Positions 15,286 to 23,747 of a DNA stretch of 64,000 nucleotides are shown one piece after another. The position numbers and the translations under genes are program-made. The stretch is from positions 1 through 64,000 of the forward strand of contig DATCBD010000038.1 of the NCBI GenBank assembly GCA_036512155.1, read 5' to 3'. Numbering within the stretch: position 1 is the stretch's first letter; every line of letters begins with the position of its first letter. The notes beneath the pieces were generated by a model. That model was not told the origin of the DNA. It worked only from the letters and a program-made list of their open reading frames with translations, and did no database searches. The stretch comes from Palsa-739 sp036512155. GTDB lineage: Bacteria > Actinomycetota > Thermoleophilia > Gaiellales > Gaiellaceae.

Positions 15286-17979
15286 ATGAGCACAACTGAG
15301 TTGCAGCTTGGAGGTCTGCTCGGCCTCGCCGTGGCTTGGGAAACCCTGGCTGCGGCGCTCGGCGCGCTGCTTGTCGGGCTTGCGGTTGGGACAGTCTTCC
15401 GCCTGCGCGCCGTTCGCCGGCTGATCGACGAGAGCCGGGAGCGGCTGGGCGAACGCTCGGCGCTGCTGCGCGCGGCGACGGTGGTGAGCGGGGAGCTCGA
15501 GCTGACGGCGGTCCTGCAACGGCTCGCCGACGAGGTCGCAGCGTTGCTTCACGCTGACGCGTCCGACTGCTATCTGTACGACCGCGAACGTGGGGTGCTC
15601 CGGTGTGCCGCGGTCCACGGCCTCGACCCGTCGCTCGTCGGCTTCGAGTTTCCGGCCGACCGCGGGCTCTCGGGCCTTGCGATCCGCGAAGGGCACGCAC
15701 TCGTTGCGACCGAGTACAGGACCGTCGCTGACGAGGTTCCGCATGCGGCATACGCGGGGTTCAGCGACGCGATCGTCGCGCCGATGCGGTGGAGCGACGA
15801 GGTGCGCGGCGTGCTCGGCGTCGGCCGCCGCGAGTCGCGGCCGTACGGGCCGCGCGACAGCGACGTGCTCGAGGCCTTCGCCGCGCTCGCGTCGCTGGCG
15901 ATTCGAAACGCCGAGACGTTCAGCAGGAGCGCGAGGCAGGCGCGTGTCCAACGCGGCTTCTACCGGATCGCCGCCGTGCTCGGCGAGTCGCTTTCGCGCG
16001 CGGCCACGCTCGACGCCGTCGCACAGGCTGCATCCGAGGCGCTCGGCGGCGCCGCCGCGGCCGCGCTGATGCCGGCCGGAGGCGGCCTCGCACTGAGCGG
16101 CTCGCACGATCTGCCGCCGGCCCTTGGCGAGCTGTTCGCCGCAGGGCCTGTCCGCGGCGCAGATGCGCTCGTCCGTTCAGCGTCGCACGAGCGGGTCGTC
16201 GCCTCGCCGAACCTCGCCGACGACGAGCGCGTCGCGCCCGAGTGGCGCGCTGCCGCTGCGCAGGCGGGCTTCGGTGCGTTGCTCTCGGTGCCGGTCGTGA
16301 GCCCGCGTGACGGCGCGGGCGGGCTGGTCGCCGTCTTCTTCGAGGACGCCCACCCCTTCAGCGACGACGACCTCGAGCTCGCCCGGCACCTTTCCGGCGC
16401 CGCCCGCGGTGCGCTGGAGCGCAGCGAGCTGTACGAGGCGGAACGCAGCGCGCGTGCTCTTGCTCAGCAGCTCGCACACACGGGAGGGATGCTCACGACC
16501 GAGCTCGATCCTGAGGCGGTGCTCGACGAAGTCGTCGACCAGGCGCGAGAGCTCTTGAAGGCGGACGGCTGCGCGATCCGCGTGCTCAAGGACGGCGAGC
16601 TCGTCGTCAGCGCGGCGAGCGGCCTCGGCTCCGAGGCGGCCGTCGGCTCGAGCAGCTCGGCGAGCGCGTGGCTTTCTGGAGACGTCGTGCAGTCGCGCGC
16701 CCCGGTCGCGCTGGAGGACGCCGGAGCCGATCCGCGGCTGCGCGAGCTCGATCCGATGCTCGCCGCCGGCAACGCGGCCTATCTCGGCGTGCCCCTCGCG
16801 GGCTCCGAGCGTTCGCCGCGCGGCGTGCTCGCCCTCTACGACGCGCGCCCGCGCGTCTGGCGCCCGGAGGAGATCGACGCGCTGCTCGCGCTCGCCGCGA
16901 GCACATCCGCCGCCCTCGCGAACGCGGAGCTCTACCAGCGCGTCGCGCTCGAGCGCGAACGAAGCGTCGCGATCCTCGCCAACATCGCCGACGGGATCGT
17001 CGCGGTCGATCGCGACGGTACTGTCGTCCTCTGGAATGCAGCCGCGGAGAAGATCACCGGCGTCCCGGCGATGGACGCACTCGGCCGTACCCCGGTCGAG
17101 GTGCTGGAGCGGAAGCTCGAGTCGGACCCCGAGACTCCGCCCGCCGACCGCCTCGTACCGATCATGCGCGGTCGCGAGGAGGTGTGGCTTTCGGTGAGCG
17201 AAGCAGTCATGCGCGACCCGGTCGGCGCCGTCGCCGGTCGCATCTTCGCGTTCAGGGACATCTCGGCGGATCGCCTCGTCGAGCAGATGAAGTCGGATTT
17301 CGTATCCACCGTGTCGCACGAGCTGCGCACGCCGTTGACCTCCATCTACGGCTTCGCGGAGACGTTGCTCCGCCAGGACGTCCTCTTCGGCGAGGAGGAG
17401 CGGACGACGTTCCTCCGCTACATCGCGTCGGAGTCGCAGCGACTGACGCAGATCGTCGACGCGCTGCTCAACGTTGCGCGCCTCGACACGGGAGACCTTC
17501 AGGTGCGCATCGCACCGACCGACGTGCGCGAGGTGGTCGGCGAGGCCGTGCAGACCATGCGGGTCGGGTCACCGAACGGGCGATCGTTCGTCGTTGACCT
17601 CCCGGAGGAGCCCGTCGCGGCGAAGGCCGACCCCGAGAAGCTGCTGCAGGTCTTCGCGATCCTGCTCGACAACGCGGTGCGCTACTCGCCTGCCGGCGGC
17701 ACCGTCCGCGTGGGAGCGGAGCGCAAGCGCGATTTCGTTGAGCTCGTCGTCGAGGACGAGGGGCTCGGCATCCCGCTCGCCGATCAGGAGCAGATCTTCC
17801 GTAAGTTCTACCGGGGCACGGACGCCGAGGCTCGCGTCGGGGCGGGCGGGACCGGCCTCGGCCTGTTCATCGCCCGCGGCCTGGTGACCGCCATGGGTGG
17901 AAAGATCTCCGTCAGTTCACGAGAAGGAGAAGGATCGACGTTCGCAATCGAACTACCGCTGGCAGGGGCCTCGTCGTGA
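15286..17979 (+). CDS. Sensor histidine kinase with GAF and PAS domains
   Basis: 897 aa. One N-terminal membrane segment (about 15-40); GAF domain about 60-215; two more GAF-like domains about 235-385 and 405-550; PAS about 560-665 (ILANIADGIVAVDRDGTVVLWNAAAE); HisKA with H678 in STVSHELRTP; HATPase to the end (N-box DNAVRYSP, G1 DEGLGIPL, G2 GGTGLGLFIA). The multiple GAFs suggest it integrates several small-molecule or redox cues. GTGA coupling to the receiver gene behind it. Confidence 0.9.
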   Translation: MSTTELQLGGLLGLAVAWETLAAALGALLVGLAVGTVFRLRAVRRLIDESRERLGERSALLRAATVVSGELELTAVLQRLADEVAALLHADASDCYLYDRERGVLRCAAVHGLDPSLVGFEFPADRGLSGLAIREGHALVATEYRTVADEVPHAAYAGFSDAIVAPMRWSDEVRGVLGVGRRESRPYGPRDSDVLEAFAALASLAIRNAETFSRSARQARVQRGFYRIAAVLGESLSRAATLDAVAQAASEALGGAAAAALMPAGGGLALSGSHDLPPALGELFAAGPVRGADALVRSASHERVVASPNLADDERVAPEWRAAAAQAGFGALLSVPVVSPRDGAGGLVAVFFEDAHPFSDDDLELARHLSGAARGALERSELYEAERSARALAQQLAHTGGMLTTELDPEAVLDEVVDQARELLKADGCAIRVLKDGELVVSAASGLGSEAAVGSSSSASAWLSGDVVQSRAPVALEDAGADPRLRELDPMLAAGNAAYLGVPLAGSERSPRGVLALYDARPRVWRPEEIDALLALAASTSAALANAELYQRVALERERSVAILANIADGIVAVDRDGTVVLWNAAAEKITGVPAMDALGRTPVEVLERKLESDPETPPADRLVPIMRGREEVWLSVSEAVMRDPVGAVAGRIFAFRDISADRLVEQMKSDFVSTVSHELRTPLTSIYGFAETLLRQDVLFGEEERTTFLRYIASESQRLTQIVDALLNVARLDTGDLQVRIAPTDVREVVGEAVQTMRVGSPNGRSFVVDLPEEPVAAKADPEKLLQVFAILLDNAVRYSPAGGTVRVGAERKRDFVELVVEDEGLGIPLADQEQIFRKFYRGTDAEARVGAGGTGLGLFIARGLVTAMGGKISVSSREGEGSTFAIELPLAGASS

Positions 17980-18413
17980 TCCGCGTGCTCGTCATCGACG
18001 ACGAGGCGCCGATCCGGCTGCTCTGCCGCGTCAACCTCGAGGCCGAAGGGATGGAGGTGATCGAGGCCGGCGACGGGCCGAGCGGGCTCGAGCTCGCGCG
18101 CGAGCAACGCCCGGACGTCGTGCTCCTCGACGTGATGATGCCCCGCCTGGACGGCTGGCGCGTTGCCGAGGAGCTGCTCGAGGACGAGCGGACGAGTGAG
18201 ATCCCGATCATCTTCCTCACCGCGCGCGCCGAGTTCCGCGACCGAGCGCGCGGTCTCGACATCGGCGGGATCGACTACGTCACGAAGCCGTTCAACCCGC
18301 TCGACCTTGCGCCGCTCGTGCGCGAGCTCCTCGACCGGATCGAGCGCGGCGAGCGCGACGAGCTGCGCGGCGAGAAGCTCGCCGAGCTGCGCTCCTTGAT
18401 GCAGGCGGAGTAA
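17976..18413 (+). CDS. Single-domain response regulator
   Basis: 145 aa receiver only. IDDE acidic pair near residues 8-10, phospho-acceptor D52 in VVLLDVMMP, Thr in FLTAR and Lys in VTKPF. The last 20 residues are helical and charged, with no output domain. GTG start inside the kinase stop (GTGA), so it is almost certainly the cognate partner. Without a DNA-binding domain it must act through another protein. Confidence 0.9.
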   Translation: MIRVLVIDDEAPIRLLCRVNLEAEGMEVIEAGDGPSGLELAREQRPDVVLLDVMMPRLDGWRVAEELLEDERTSEIPIIFLTARAEFRDRARGLDIGGIDYVTKPFNPLDLAPLVRELLDRIERGERDELRGEKLAELRSLMQAE

Positions 18414-18418
18414 TGGAA

Positions 18419-18442
18419 GAGGGGCGCCTTGCGGCGCCCCTC
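18419..18442 (+). terminator. Terminator hairpin after kinase/receiver operon
   Basis: Perfect 10-bp stem GAGGGGCGCC / GGCGCCCCTC with a TTGC loop, 5 nt after the receiver stop. No T-tract follows. Confidence 0.6.
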
Positions 18443-18525
18443 ATGCCCTCCCGACGAACTTCAGCCCTCGGCCTTGGAACAGGGTCGCAGGCCGTGTCGC
18501 GATCGTCGTCCCTCAACTGGGGGAG

Positions 18526-19473
18526 TTACCTGGCGGTCTGAGCGAGCCCGATGCCGCACAGCACGACGGCCGCGCCTACGAGCTGCGCTGCCGAGAGCGA
18601 CTCGCGCAGCCAGACCCACGCGACGATGGTTGCGACCACGGGCTCGAGCATGGCCGTGACTCCGACCTGCGTCGCAGTGATGTGCCGCAGCGCGCCCACG
18701 ATGAGCGTGAACGGGAGCGCGGAGCCGAGGACGATCACCCAGAGGACGAGCGCCCACACGGGCAGGTGATGCGAGCTCAGATGTCCCTGCAGCGAGACCG
18801 TCCGCGCGGCCGCCGACGCCGGGAAGCTCCACCACGGCTGCACGATCGTCCAGAAGACGAGGGCGAAGAAGAAGGCCCATGCGAGCAGCGGGATCGCTTC
18901 GCGGCTCTTCATCTCGTGCTCGGCGAGCAGGAGGTAGCCCGCGAAGACGACGGCCGCGATCAACGCGTAGGTGACGCCGAGGCCGTCGAGCGTGACACCG
19001 CTCCAGAGCTGCACCATGAGCGCGAGACCGGTGAGTGAGAGGGCGAGCGCGAGCCAGATGCGGCGGCGAACGTGCTCGTGCCCGAACGTCCGCGCGTAGA
19101 TCGCGACCAGAACCGGGCCGATGTACTGGATGAGGAGCGCGATGCCGACCGGCAGCCGGTGGATGGCGAGGAAGTAGAAGAGCTGGACGAACGCGACGCC
19201 GACGATGCCGAAGAGCGCGAGCCGCGGAAGCTCGCCACGCTTGACGCGCAAGGACGACGGCGCGCGCACGAGGGCGATCGCCGTGAGCGCGATGAACGCG
19301 CCGGCAGAGCGCGCCTCGGTCAGACGCAGCGAGGACAACCCGGATGAGAGCGCGACTTTCGACACCGGGCCGTTGATCCCGAAGAGCGTCGCCGCGACGG
19401 CGACCATGGTGTAGCCCACGACCGGCCGCCGGTCGCTCGGCGGCTCCCGGCTCGGCAGCAGCGGCTCGGTCAC
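18526..19473 (-). CDS. EamA/DMT-family transporter
   Basis: 315 aa, ten hydrophobic helices in two EamA repeats: first from AVAATLFGINGPVSKVAL, second from ALIAAVVFAGYLLLAEHEM, ending in VTAMLEPVVATIVAWVWLRE, the typical EamA helix 9-10 motif. Probable metabolite or amino-acid exporter; substrate not predictable. GTG start. No SD is obvious. Adjacent to tRNA-Pro. Confidence 0.85.
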   Translation of the reverse strand: MTEPLLPSREPPSDRRPVVGYTMVAVAATLFGINGPVSKVALSSGLSSLRLTEARSAGAFIALTAIALVRAPSSLRVKRGELPRLALFGIVGVAFVQLFYFLAIHRLPVGIALLIQYIGPVLVAIYARTFGHEHVRRRIWLALALSLTGLALMVQLWSGVTLDGLGVTYALIAAVVFAGYLLLAEHEMKSREAIPLLAWAFFFALVFWTIVQPWWSFPASAAARTVSLQGHLSSHHLPVWALVLWVIVLGSALPFTLIVGALRHITATQVGVTAMLEPVVATIVAWVWLRESLSAAQLVGAAVVLCGIGLAQTAR

Positions 19474-19496
19474 GTGCGCAAGCTAGCCTCTGCGTA

Positions 19497-19570
19497 CGGG
19501 GCGTAGCTCAGCCTGGTAGAGCATCCGGTTTGGGACCGGAAGGCCGGCAGTTCGAGTCTGCCCGCCCCGA
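19497..19570 (+). tRNA. tRNA-Pro (anticodon TGG)
   Basis: 74 nt. Acceptor CGGGGCG/CGCCCCG, D-arm GCTCAGCCTGGTAGAGC, anticodon stem TCCGG/CCGGA with loop TTTGGGA (anticodon TGG), T-arm GGCAG TTCGAGT CTGCC, discriminator A. CCA is not encoded. The next gene's stop codon begins at the following base. Confidence 0.97.
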
Positions 19571-20698
19571 TCAGCGCAGTGATGCCGTCACCGCTGCCGC
19601 CACTTTGCGCGCGGCGATGCTTCCCTCGCGCAGCTGTCCGCCGAGCGTCGGCGTGAAGCCGACGAACCACAGCCCCGGCAGCACGGGCTCGCCGTCGGTC
19701 TTCGTCGGCAGACCGCGCGGGCCGAGGACGTCGAGATGTCCAACGAGCGAGTCGAGGCCGGCGCGGAAGCCGGTGGCGGCGATGACCGCGTCCGGCGTCA
19801 CGCGCGATCCGTCCGCGAGCACGACGTCGCTGGCCTCGAAGCGCTCGACCGCGGCGACGATCTGCACGCGCCCACTTCGAACCGCGCCAACAATGCCGAC
19901 GTCGAGGATCGGAGTCGTGCCCGTCGTGATGAACGACGTACGAATCCCATGCGCGGGACGCGGCAGGCCCTGCGCAGCGAGATCGGGGATCGAGAGGCGT
20001 CGCTGTGTGATCGAGATCGGGTCGACCCAGTCCGGAGGCAGGTGGCGGATGGCGATACCGATCAGCTGTGCAGGAATCCCTGCTGTCGCGCGTCGCACGA
20101 TCTGGGGCGGGTTGCGCACCGACAGCCGGCTGCGCGACGCATCACCGTCTGCGACGTCGGTGGCGATCTCCGCGCCGGAGTTCCCCGCGCCGACGACGAG
20201 CACGTCGCGCCCCCGGAACGGCGCCGGGTTGCGGTACTCGGAGGAGTGAATCAGCTCGCCGGTGAATCCCTCGAGCCCGGGCCAGTCGGGGATGAACGGC
20301 GCGCCGTTGTATCCCGTCGCGACGATGACGGTCTCCGCCTGCATCGGGCCGACGGTTGTGTCGAGGTTCCAGCCGGGATCGATGCGGTTCACGCGCACGC
20401 CGGTGCGTACGTCGATGCCGTGTGCATCGACGTACTCGGCGAAGTAGTCGATGAGATCGTCGCGGCGCACCCAGCGGCCGTAGTGCCGCGGGATCCGCCT
20501 CCCCGGCAAGCTCGAAAGCAACCGCGGCGTGTGCAGCCGCAGCCGGTCGTAGCGCTCGCGCCAGGCGGCGCCGGGCTCCGGGCCGGCCTCGAGCACGAGC
20601 GGATCGATGCCTGTCCTCCGGAGCAGCGCGGCGGTGGCGAGGCCGGCCGATCCGGCGCCGACGATCACGAGTGCATGGTTCTCCACGGCCGTGGTCAT
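19571..20698 (-). CDS. Flavin-containing monooxygenase / NAD(P)/FAD-dependent oxidoreductase
   Basis: 375 aa. FAD loop VIVGAGSAGLATA at the N-terminus, NADPH loop VLVVGAGNSGAEIA mid-protein, an ATGYNG segment between them, and a C-terminal DAVIAATGFRA. This is the YpdA/CzcO-like group. It may oxidise an S- or N-containing metabolite or act as a reductase; substrate unknown. ATG at 20698; longer upstream frames run through the divergent YihY gene and are not conserved. Only 12 bp separate the two start codons. Confidence 0.85.
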   Translation of the reverse strand: MTTAVENHALVIVGAGSAGLATAALLRRTGIDPLVLEAGPEPGAAWRERYDRLRLHTPRLLSSLPGRRIPRHYGRWVRRDDLIDYFAEYVDAHGIDVRTGVRVNRIDPGWNLDTTVGPMQAETVIVATGYNGAPFIPDWPGLEGFTGELIHSSEYRNPAPFRGRDVLVVGAGNSGAEIATDVADGDASRSRLSVRNPPQIVRRATAGIPAQLIGIAIRHLPPDWVDPISITQRRLSIPDLAAQGLPRPAHGIRTSFITTGTTPILDVGIVGAVRSGRVQIVAAVERFEASDVVLADGSRVTPDAVIAATGFRAGLDSLVGHLDVLGPRGLPTKTDGEPVLPGLWFVGFTPTLGGQLREGSIAARKVAAAVTASLR

Positions 20699-20710
20699 AC
20701 CATCCCGTGC

Positions 20711-21637
20711 ATGGGGACGTGGCGCTCGATCGTCGTTCGCGCCGGCAAGCGGCTCCTCGCCGACAACGGGACGATGCTCGCGTCGGCGGTCGCGTACAGC
20801 ACCTTCTTCGCGATCCCGTCCGTGCTGCTCGTCGCCGTCGGCGTCTTCACGCTCGTCTCGGGGCCGGACACCATCACGACACTCATGCAGCACCTTCGCC
20901 ACGTCATGCCGGCGCAGGCGACGTCGTTGTTCGGCTCGAGCCTCAGGCGGCTCGATGCGCATACCGCGCAGAGCGTCGTCGTCACCGCGGTCGGGTTCGT
21001 GCTTGCGCTGTGGTCGACGACTGGCGCGATGACGACCTACATGAAGGCGATCAACCTGGCGTACGAGCGGGAGGAATTGCGGTCCTTCTTGCGCAAGCGG
21101 GTCGTCGCGCTCGCGATGGTCGCCGTCATCGGGCTCGCGTTCCTGCTCGTCGCGATCCTGCTCCTGTTCGGGCCATCGGTGGAACGGGTGGTCGCGTCGC
21201 ACGCGGGGCCCGCGTCCGGCGTCGTCAGCTGGCTGTGGTGGATCGCGCAATGGCCGATCCTGCTCGCAGGCCTGCTCGTCGCATTCGAGACGCTGCTCTA
21301 CCTCGGACCAGATTCGCCGGTGCGCCCGTGGCGCCTGTTCACTCCCGGGTCGCTCGTCGCGGCGTTCGTGTGGATCGCGGCGTCTGGCGCCTTTGCGTTC
21401 TACTCGGCCTCGTTCGGCTCGTACAACAAGACATGGGGCTCGCTCGGCGGGGTGATCGTCGTGCTCACGTGGTTGTGGTTAACCGCGCTCGCATTGCTGT
21501 TCGGCGCCGAGCTCGACGCGGAGATCGAACGCAGTCGCGACCTCACAGAGCAGCCAGCGCGCGCGACGCAGCGTGATCCGCAATCTCCGCACAGCGCCGA
21601 GCTTCCACAACGCGCCCGTCCTCCTGCCCGGCCGTGA
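20711..21637 (+). CDS. YihY/BrkB-family inner-membrane protein (UPF0761)
   Basis: 308 aa. Opens with ADNGTMLASAVAYSTFFAIPSVLLV, the YihY signature, then further hydrophobic helices including WSTTGAMTTYMKAINLAYERE and FGSYNKTWGSLGGVIVVLTWLWLTALALLFGAELDAE, the C-terminal family signature. Exact role unknown. ATG with TACCAT 7 nt upstream (leaderless type). The last 31 codons form a polar, Pro/Arg-rich tail that overlaps the convergent gene by 95 bp. Confidence 0.85.
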   Translation: MGTWRSIVVRAGKRLLADNGTMLASAVAYSTFFAIPSVLLVAVGVFTLVSGPDTITTLMQHLRHVMPAQATSLFGSSLRRLDAHTAQSVVVTAVGFVLALWSTTGAMTTYMKAINLAYEREELRSFLRKRVVALAMVAVIGLAFLLVAILLLFGPSVERVVASHAGPASGVVSWLWWIAQWPILLAGLLVAFETLLYLGPDSPVRPWRLFTPGSLVAAFVWIAASGAFAFYSASFGSYNKTWGSLGGVIVVLTWLWLTALALLFGAELDAEIERSRDLTEQPARATQRDPQSPHSAELPQRARPPARP

Positions 21638-22073
21638 GGTTGATCGCGACGAGCGCGACCGCGCCGCGGGCAGCGCCTGCGGCGAGCTGTGCGGCAGCGA
21701 CTGCGTCCGCGCGCAAGCCCGCGTCCGCCTGGGTGGCGAGCTCCGCCCCGAGCTCGGCGATGTCGGCAGCGATGCGCGCGAGCTCGAGCGGCGGTTCCGC
21801 TGCGCGCGCGTAGGCCTGGCCGATCTCCCAGTCCCTGCGATCTTCCGGGAGCGAGGCCGTCGTGTCCTGCGCGGCGAGCGCGCGGGGGTAGCGCAGGGCG
21901 TTGATGCGCGCCGCGCCGGTGAGCCGGAGCCGCAGCACCTCGGCTTGCGCCGCGAGCGCCGCCTCGCCGGAGGCGCGTGCGACCACGGCCAGTGCGTGCG
22001 CGGCGGCCACGCCGGCCGCGGCGAGCGCGGTCGCGCCGATCGGCTCTGCGTCCGAGCGATCCTGCGACGTCAT
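21543..22073 (-). CDS. Cyclodeaminase/cyclohydrolase (FTCD_C) family protein
   Basis: 176 aa, almost all helix and Ala-rich. AALAAAGVAAAHALAVVARAS and the C-terminal AAAQLAAGAARGAVALVAINL segment resemble the four-helix formiminotetrahydrofolate cyclodeaminase domain. Catalytic residues are not evident, so the family call is tentative. Its ATG overlaps the stop of the 84-aa protein (ATGA), giving a sigma factor / 84-aa / this-gene operon. 95-bp convergent overlap with the YihY gene. Confidence 0.6.
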   Translation of the reverse strand: MTSQDRSDAEPIGATALAAAGVAAAHALAVVARASGEAALAAQAEVLRLRLTGAARINALRYPRALAAQDTTASLPEDRRDWEIGQAYARAAEPPLELARIAADIAELGAELATQADAGLRADAVAAAQLAAGAARGAVALVAINLTAGQEDGRVVEARRCAEIADHAASRALAAL

Positions 22074-22324
22074 TCCGCGCCGAGGCGGAGCCGGAGCGAG
22101 GCGAGAACGGAGGGAGTCGCCTCGCAGCCGGCTTCCGCTAGGGCCGCTTCGAGATCCGCGACGAGCCGGGCGCGGAAGGCTGCGTCGGCCTCCCCGCGCG
22201 CGACGATCGACTCGATCGCGGCCCGGGCGAGCGGAAGCTCCTGCGCGGCCTGCACCCACCCCTGCGGCGCCGGCGGAAGCAGGCGGAGCGAGACAGCGAT
22301 CCGCTCTTCGTCGTATCCGGTCAT
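22070..22324 (-). CDS. Hypothetical 84-aa protein downstream of an ECF sigma factor
   Basis: 84 aa, helical. Contains RLLPPAPQGWVQAAQELPLARAAI, then an acidic helix RLVADLEAALAEAG. No membrane segment and no CxxC zinc motif, so not a classic anti-sigma factor, although the place next to an ECF gene would suit a regulator of it. ATG; 4-bp overlap with the next gene; 25 bp after the sigma factor. Confidence 0.6.
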   Translation of the reverse strand: MTGYDEERIAVSLRLLPPAPQGWVQAAQELPLARAAIESIVARGEADAAFRARLVADLEAALAEAGCEATPSVLASLRLRLGAE

Positions 22325-22349
22325 CTCGAACTCAAGACGGGCGCGGGGC

Positions 22350-22883
22350 TCACGATCTTCCCTCCAGCTCGGCGCGGAGCTTCGTCAGGCAGCGAGAGAT
22401 CCTGCTGGCGATCGTTCCCGAGGGCAGGCCGAGGGCGTCCCCGATCGCCTTGTAGCTCTCGTCCCGGCAAAAAAATCGGTCGAGGATGTCGCTGCACGGG
22501 GGGCCGACCGCATCGAGGCCGGCGCGCACGGTCAACGCCTCGTCGAGCTTGCCAAGCGTCTCGTCGATCTCGGCCGGCTCGAGCTCCTCCAGGTCGGCGA
22601 GGCCTTCGCGGCGTCCTTCCCGCAGGCGGTCGATGCACAGCCGTCGCGTGAGCTGCGCGATCCACGGCCGCACGGCCTCGTCGTTCCGGAGCCGGTCGAG
22701 GTGCTCGTACGCGCGCGCGAAGACATCCTGGAACACGTCTTCGGCGTCGTCGTGATTCAGGCGGAATCCCTGGATGCAGATGGCGTAGACGTAGCGGGAG
22801 AAGCGCTCGACGAGCTCGTTCCACGCGCCGGCGTCGCCGGCGCGGCAGCGGGAGACGAGCTCGGCGTCCGTCCGTGTCGCCAC
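22350..22883 (-). CDS. ECF-type RNA polymerase sigma factor
   Basis: 177 aa. Region 2 about 15-80 (RYVYAICIQGFRLNHDDAEDVFQDVFARAYEHL), region 4 about 115-170 (YKAIGDALGLPSGTIASRISRCLTKLRAEL, the -35-binding HTH). A CxxD-type loop (GPPCSDILDRFFCRDES) separates them. GTG start with TAGGCT 6 nt upstream. It faces the subtilase gene across 27 bp, and both promoters fit in that gap, so the protease pair may be its target. Confidence 0.87.
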   Translation of the reverse strand: MATRTDAELVSRCRAGDAGAWNELVERFSRYVYAICIQGFRLNHDDAEDVFQDVFARAYEHLDRLRNDEAVRPWIAQLTRRLCIDRLREGRREGLADLEELEPAEIDETLGKLDEALTVRAGLDAVGPPCSDILDRFFCRDESYKAIGDALGLPSGTIASRISRCLTKLRAELEGRS

Positions 22884-22889
22884 CGCGCG

Positions 22890-22902
22890 AGCCTACTAGG
22901 AT
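22890..22902. promoter_or_regulatory. Facing -10 boxes between the ECF gene and the subtilase gene
   Basis: Minus-strand TAGGCT (22895-22890) is 6 nt before the sigma-factor GTG. Plus-strand TAGGAT (22897-22902) is 8 nt before the subtilase ATG. The arrangement AGCCTAC...TAGGATC is shared with the SDR/fabI gap at 5944-5962. Confidence 0.5.
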
Positions 22903-22910
22903 CGACGGGT

Positions 22911-23747
22911 ATGTCGATCCTCGCGCACGAGTCGAACGAGGAGCTTCCGGCCTGGAGCCTGCCCGCCGCCGCCGGCGAGTCGATCCGGCTGCCGGAGGCC
23001 TGGACGGAGCCCGTGACGCGCGAGTGGGCCTGGGGCGGCACGGCGGGGAAGGGCGTGCGCGTATGCGTGCTCGACAGTGGGATCGAGCACGGTCATCCGC
23101 TCGTCGGCCGCGTCGACCACTCGGTCGCGATCGTACGCGAGGACGGCGGCATCGTCGTTCGCGAGGACGACGCAGAAGGCGATCTGTGCGGGCACGGCAC
23201 CGCGTGCGCCGGGATCATCCGCATGCTTGCGCCCGAGTGCGAGCTCGTGAGCGTGCGCGTGCTCGGCGCCGGCTACACCGGAAGCGCCAAGGTGATGCTG
23301 CGCGGGCTCGAGTGGGCGATCGAGCAGGGGTTCGACGTCGTGAACATGAGTCTCTCGACGACGAAGCGCGACTACGTCGACAGGTTGCACGAGCTCGCCG
23401 ACACTGCGTACTTCAAACGCACGATGCTGGTTGCATCAGCGCACAACATGCCGGTCGAGAGCTTCCCCTGGCGCTTTGCGAGCGTCATCTCCGTCGGCAG
23501 TCACGAGGAGTCGGACCCGTTCACGTTCTATTCCAACCCGACGCCGCCGGTCGAGTTCTTCGCCCGCGGGCTCGAGATCGACGTCGCCTGGCTCGGTGGC
23601 GGCACGCTGCGCTCGACGGGCAACAGCTTCGCGACGCCGCACATCAGCGGCATCTGCGCGCTCATCCTCGGCAAGCACCCGGAGCTGACGCCGTACCAGC
23701 TGAAGAGCGTCCTGCACCTGACTGCGTCGAACGTGCGCGATGAGTGA
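22911..23747 (+). CDS. S8-family subtilisin-like serine protease, cytosolic
   Basis: 278 aa. Full catalytic triad: D55 (VCVLDSGIEH), H95 (CGHGTACAG), S239 (STGNSFATPHISG). There is no signal peptide or propeptide; the catalytic domain starts within 40 residues, so this is an intracellular subtilase. A GAF protein is translationally coupled behind it (8-bp overlap) and an ECF sigma factor is divergent, which suggests regulated proteolysis, perhaps of a signalling component. Leaderless-type start. Confidence 0.88.
   Translation: MSILAHESNEELPAWSLPAAAGESIRLPEAWTEPVTREWAWGGTAGKGVRVCVLDSGIEHGHPLVGRVDHSVAIVREDGGIVVREDDAEGDLCGHGTACAGIIRMLAPECELVSVRVLGAGYTGSAKVMLRGLEWAIEQGFDVVNMSLSTTKRDYVDRLHELADTAYFKRTMLVASAHNMPVESFPWRFASVISVGSHEESDPFTFYSNPTPPVEFFARGLEIDVAWLGGGTLRSTGNSFATPHISGICALILGKHPELTPYQLKSVLHLTASNVRDE

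Noticed and set aside
19736..20710. N-terminal extension of the YihY protein to 633 aa
   Set aside because: The added 325 residues are the antisense of the flavin monooxygenase; YihY homology begins at the ATG used.
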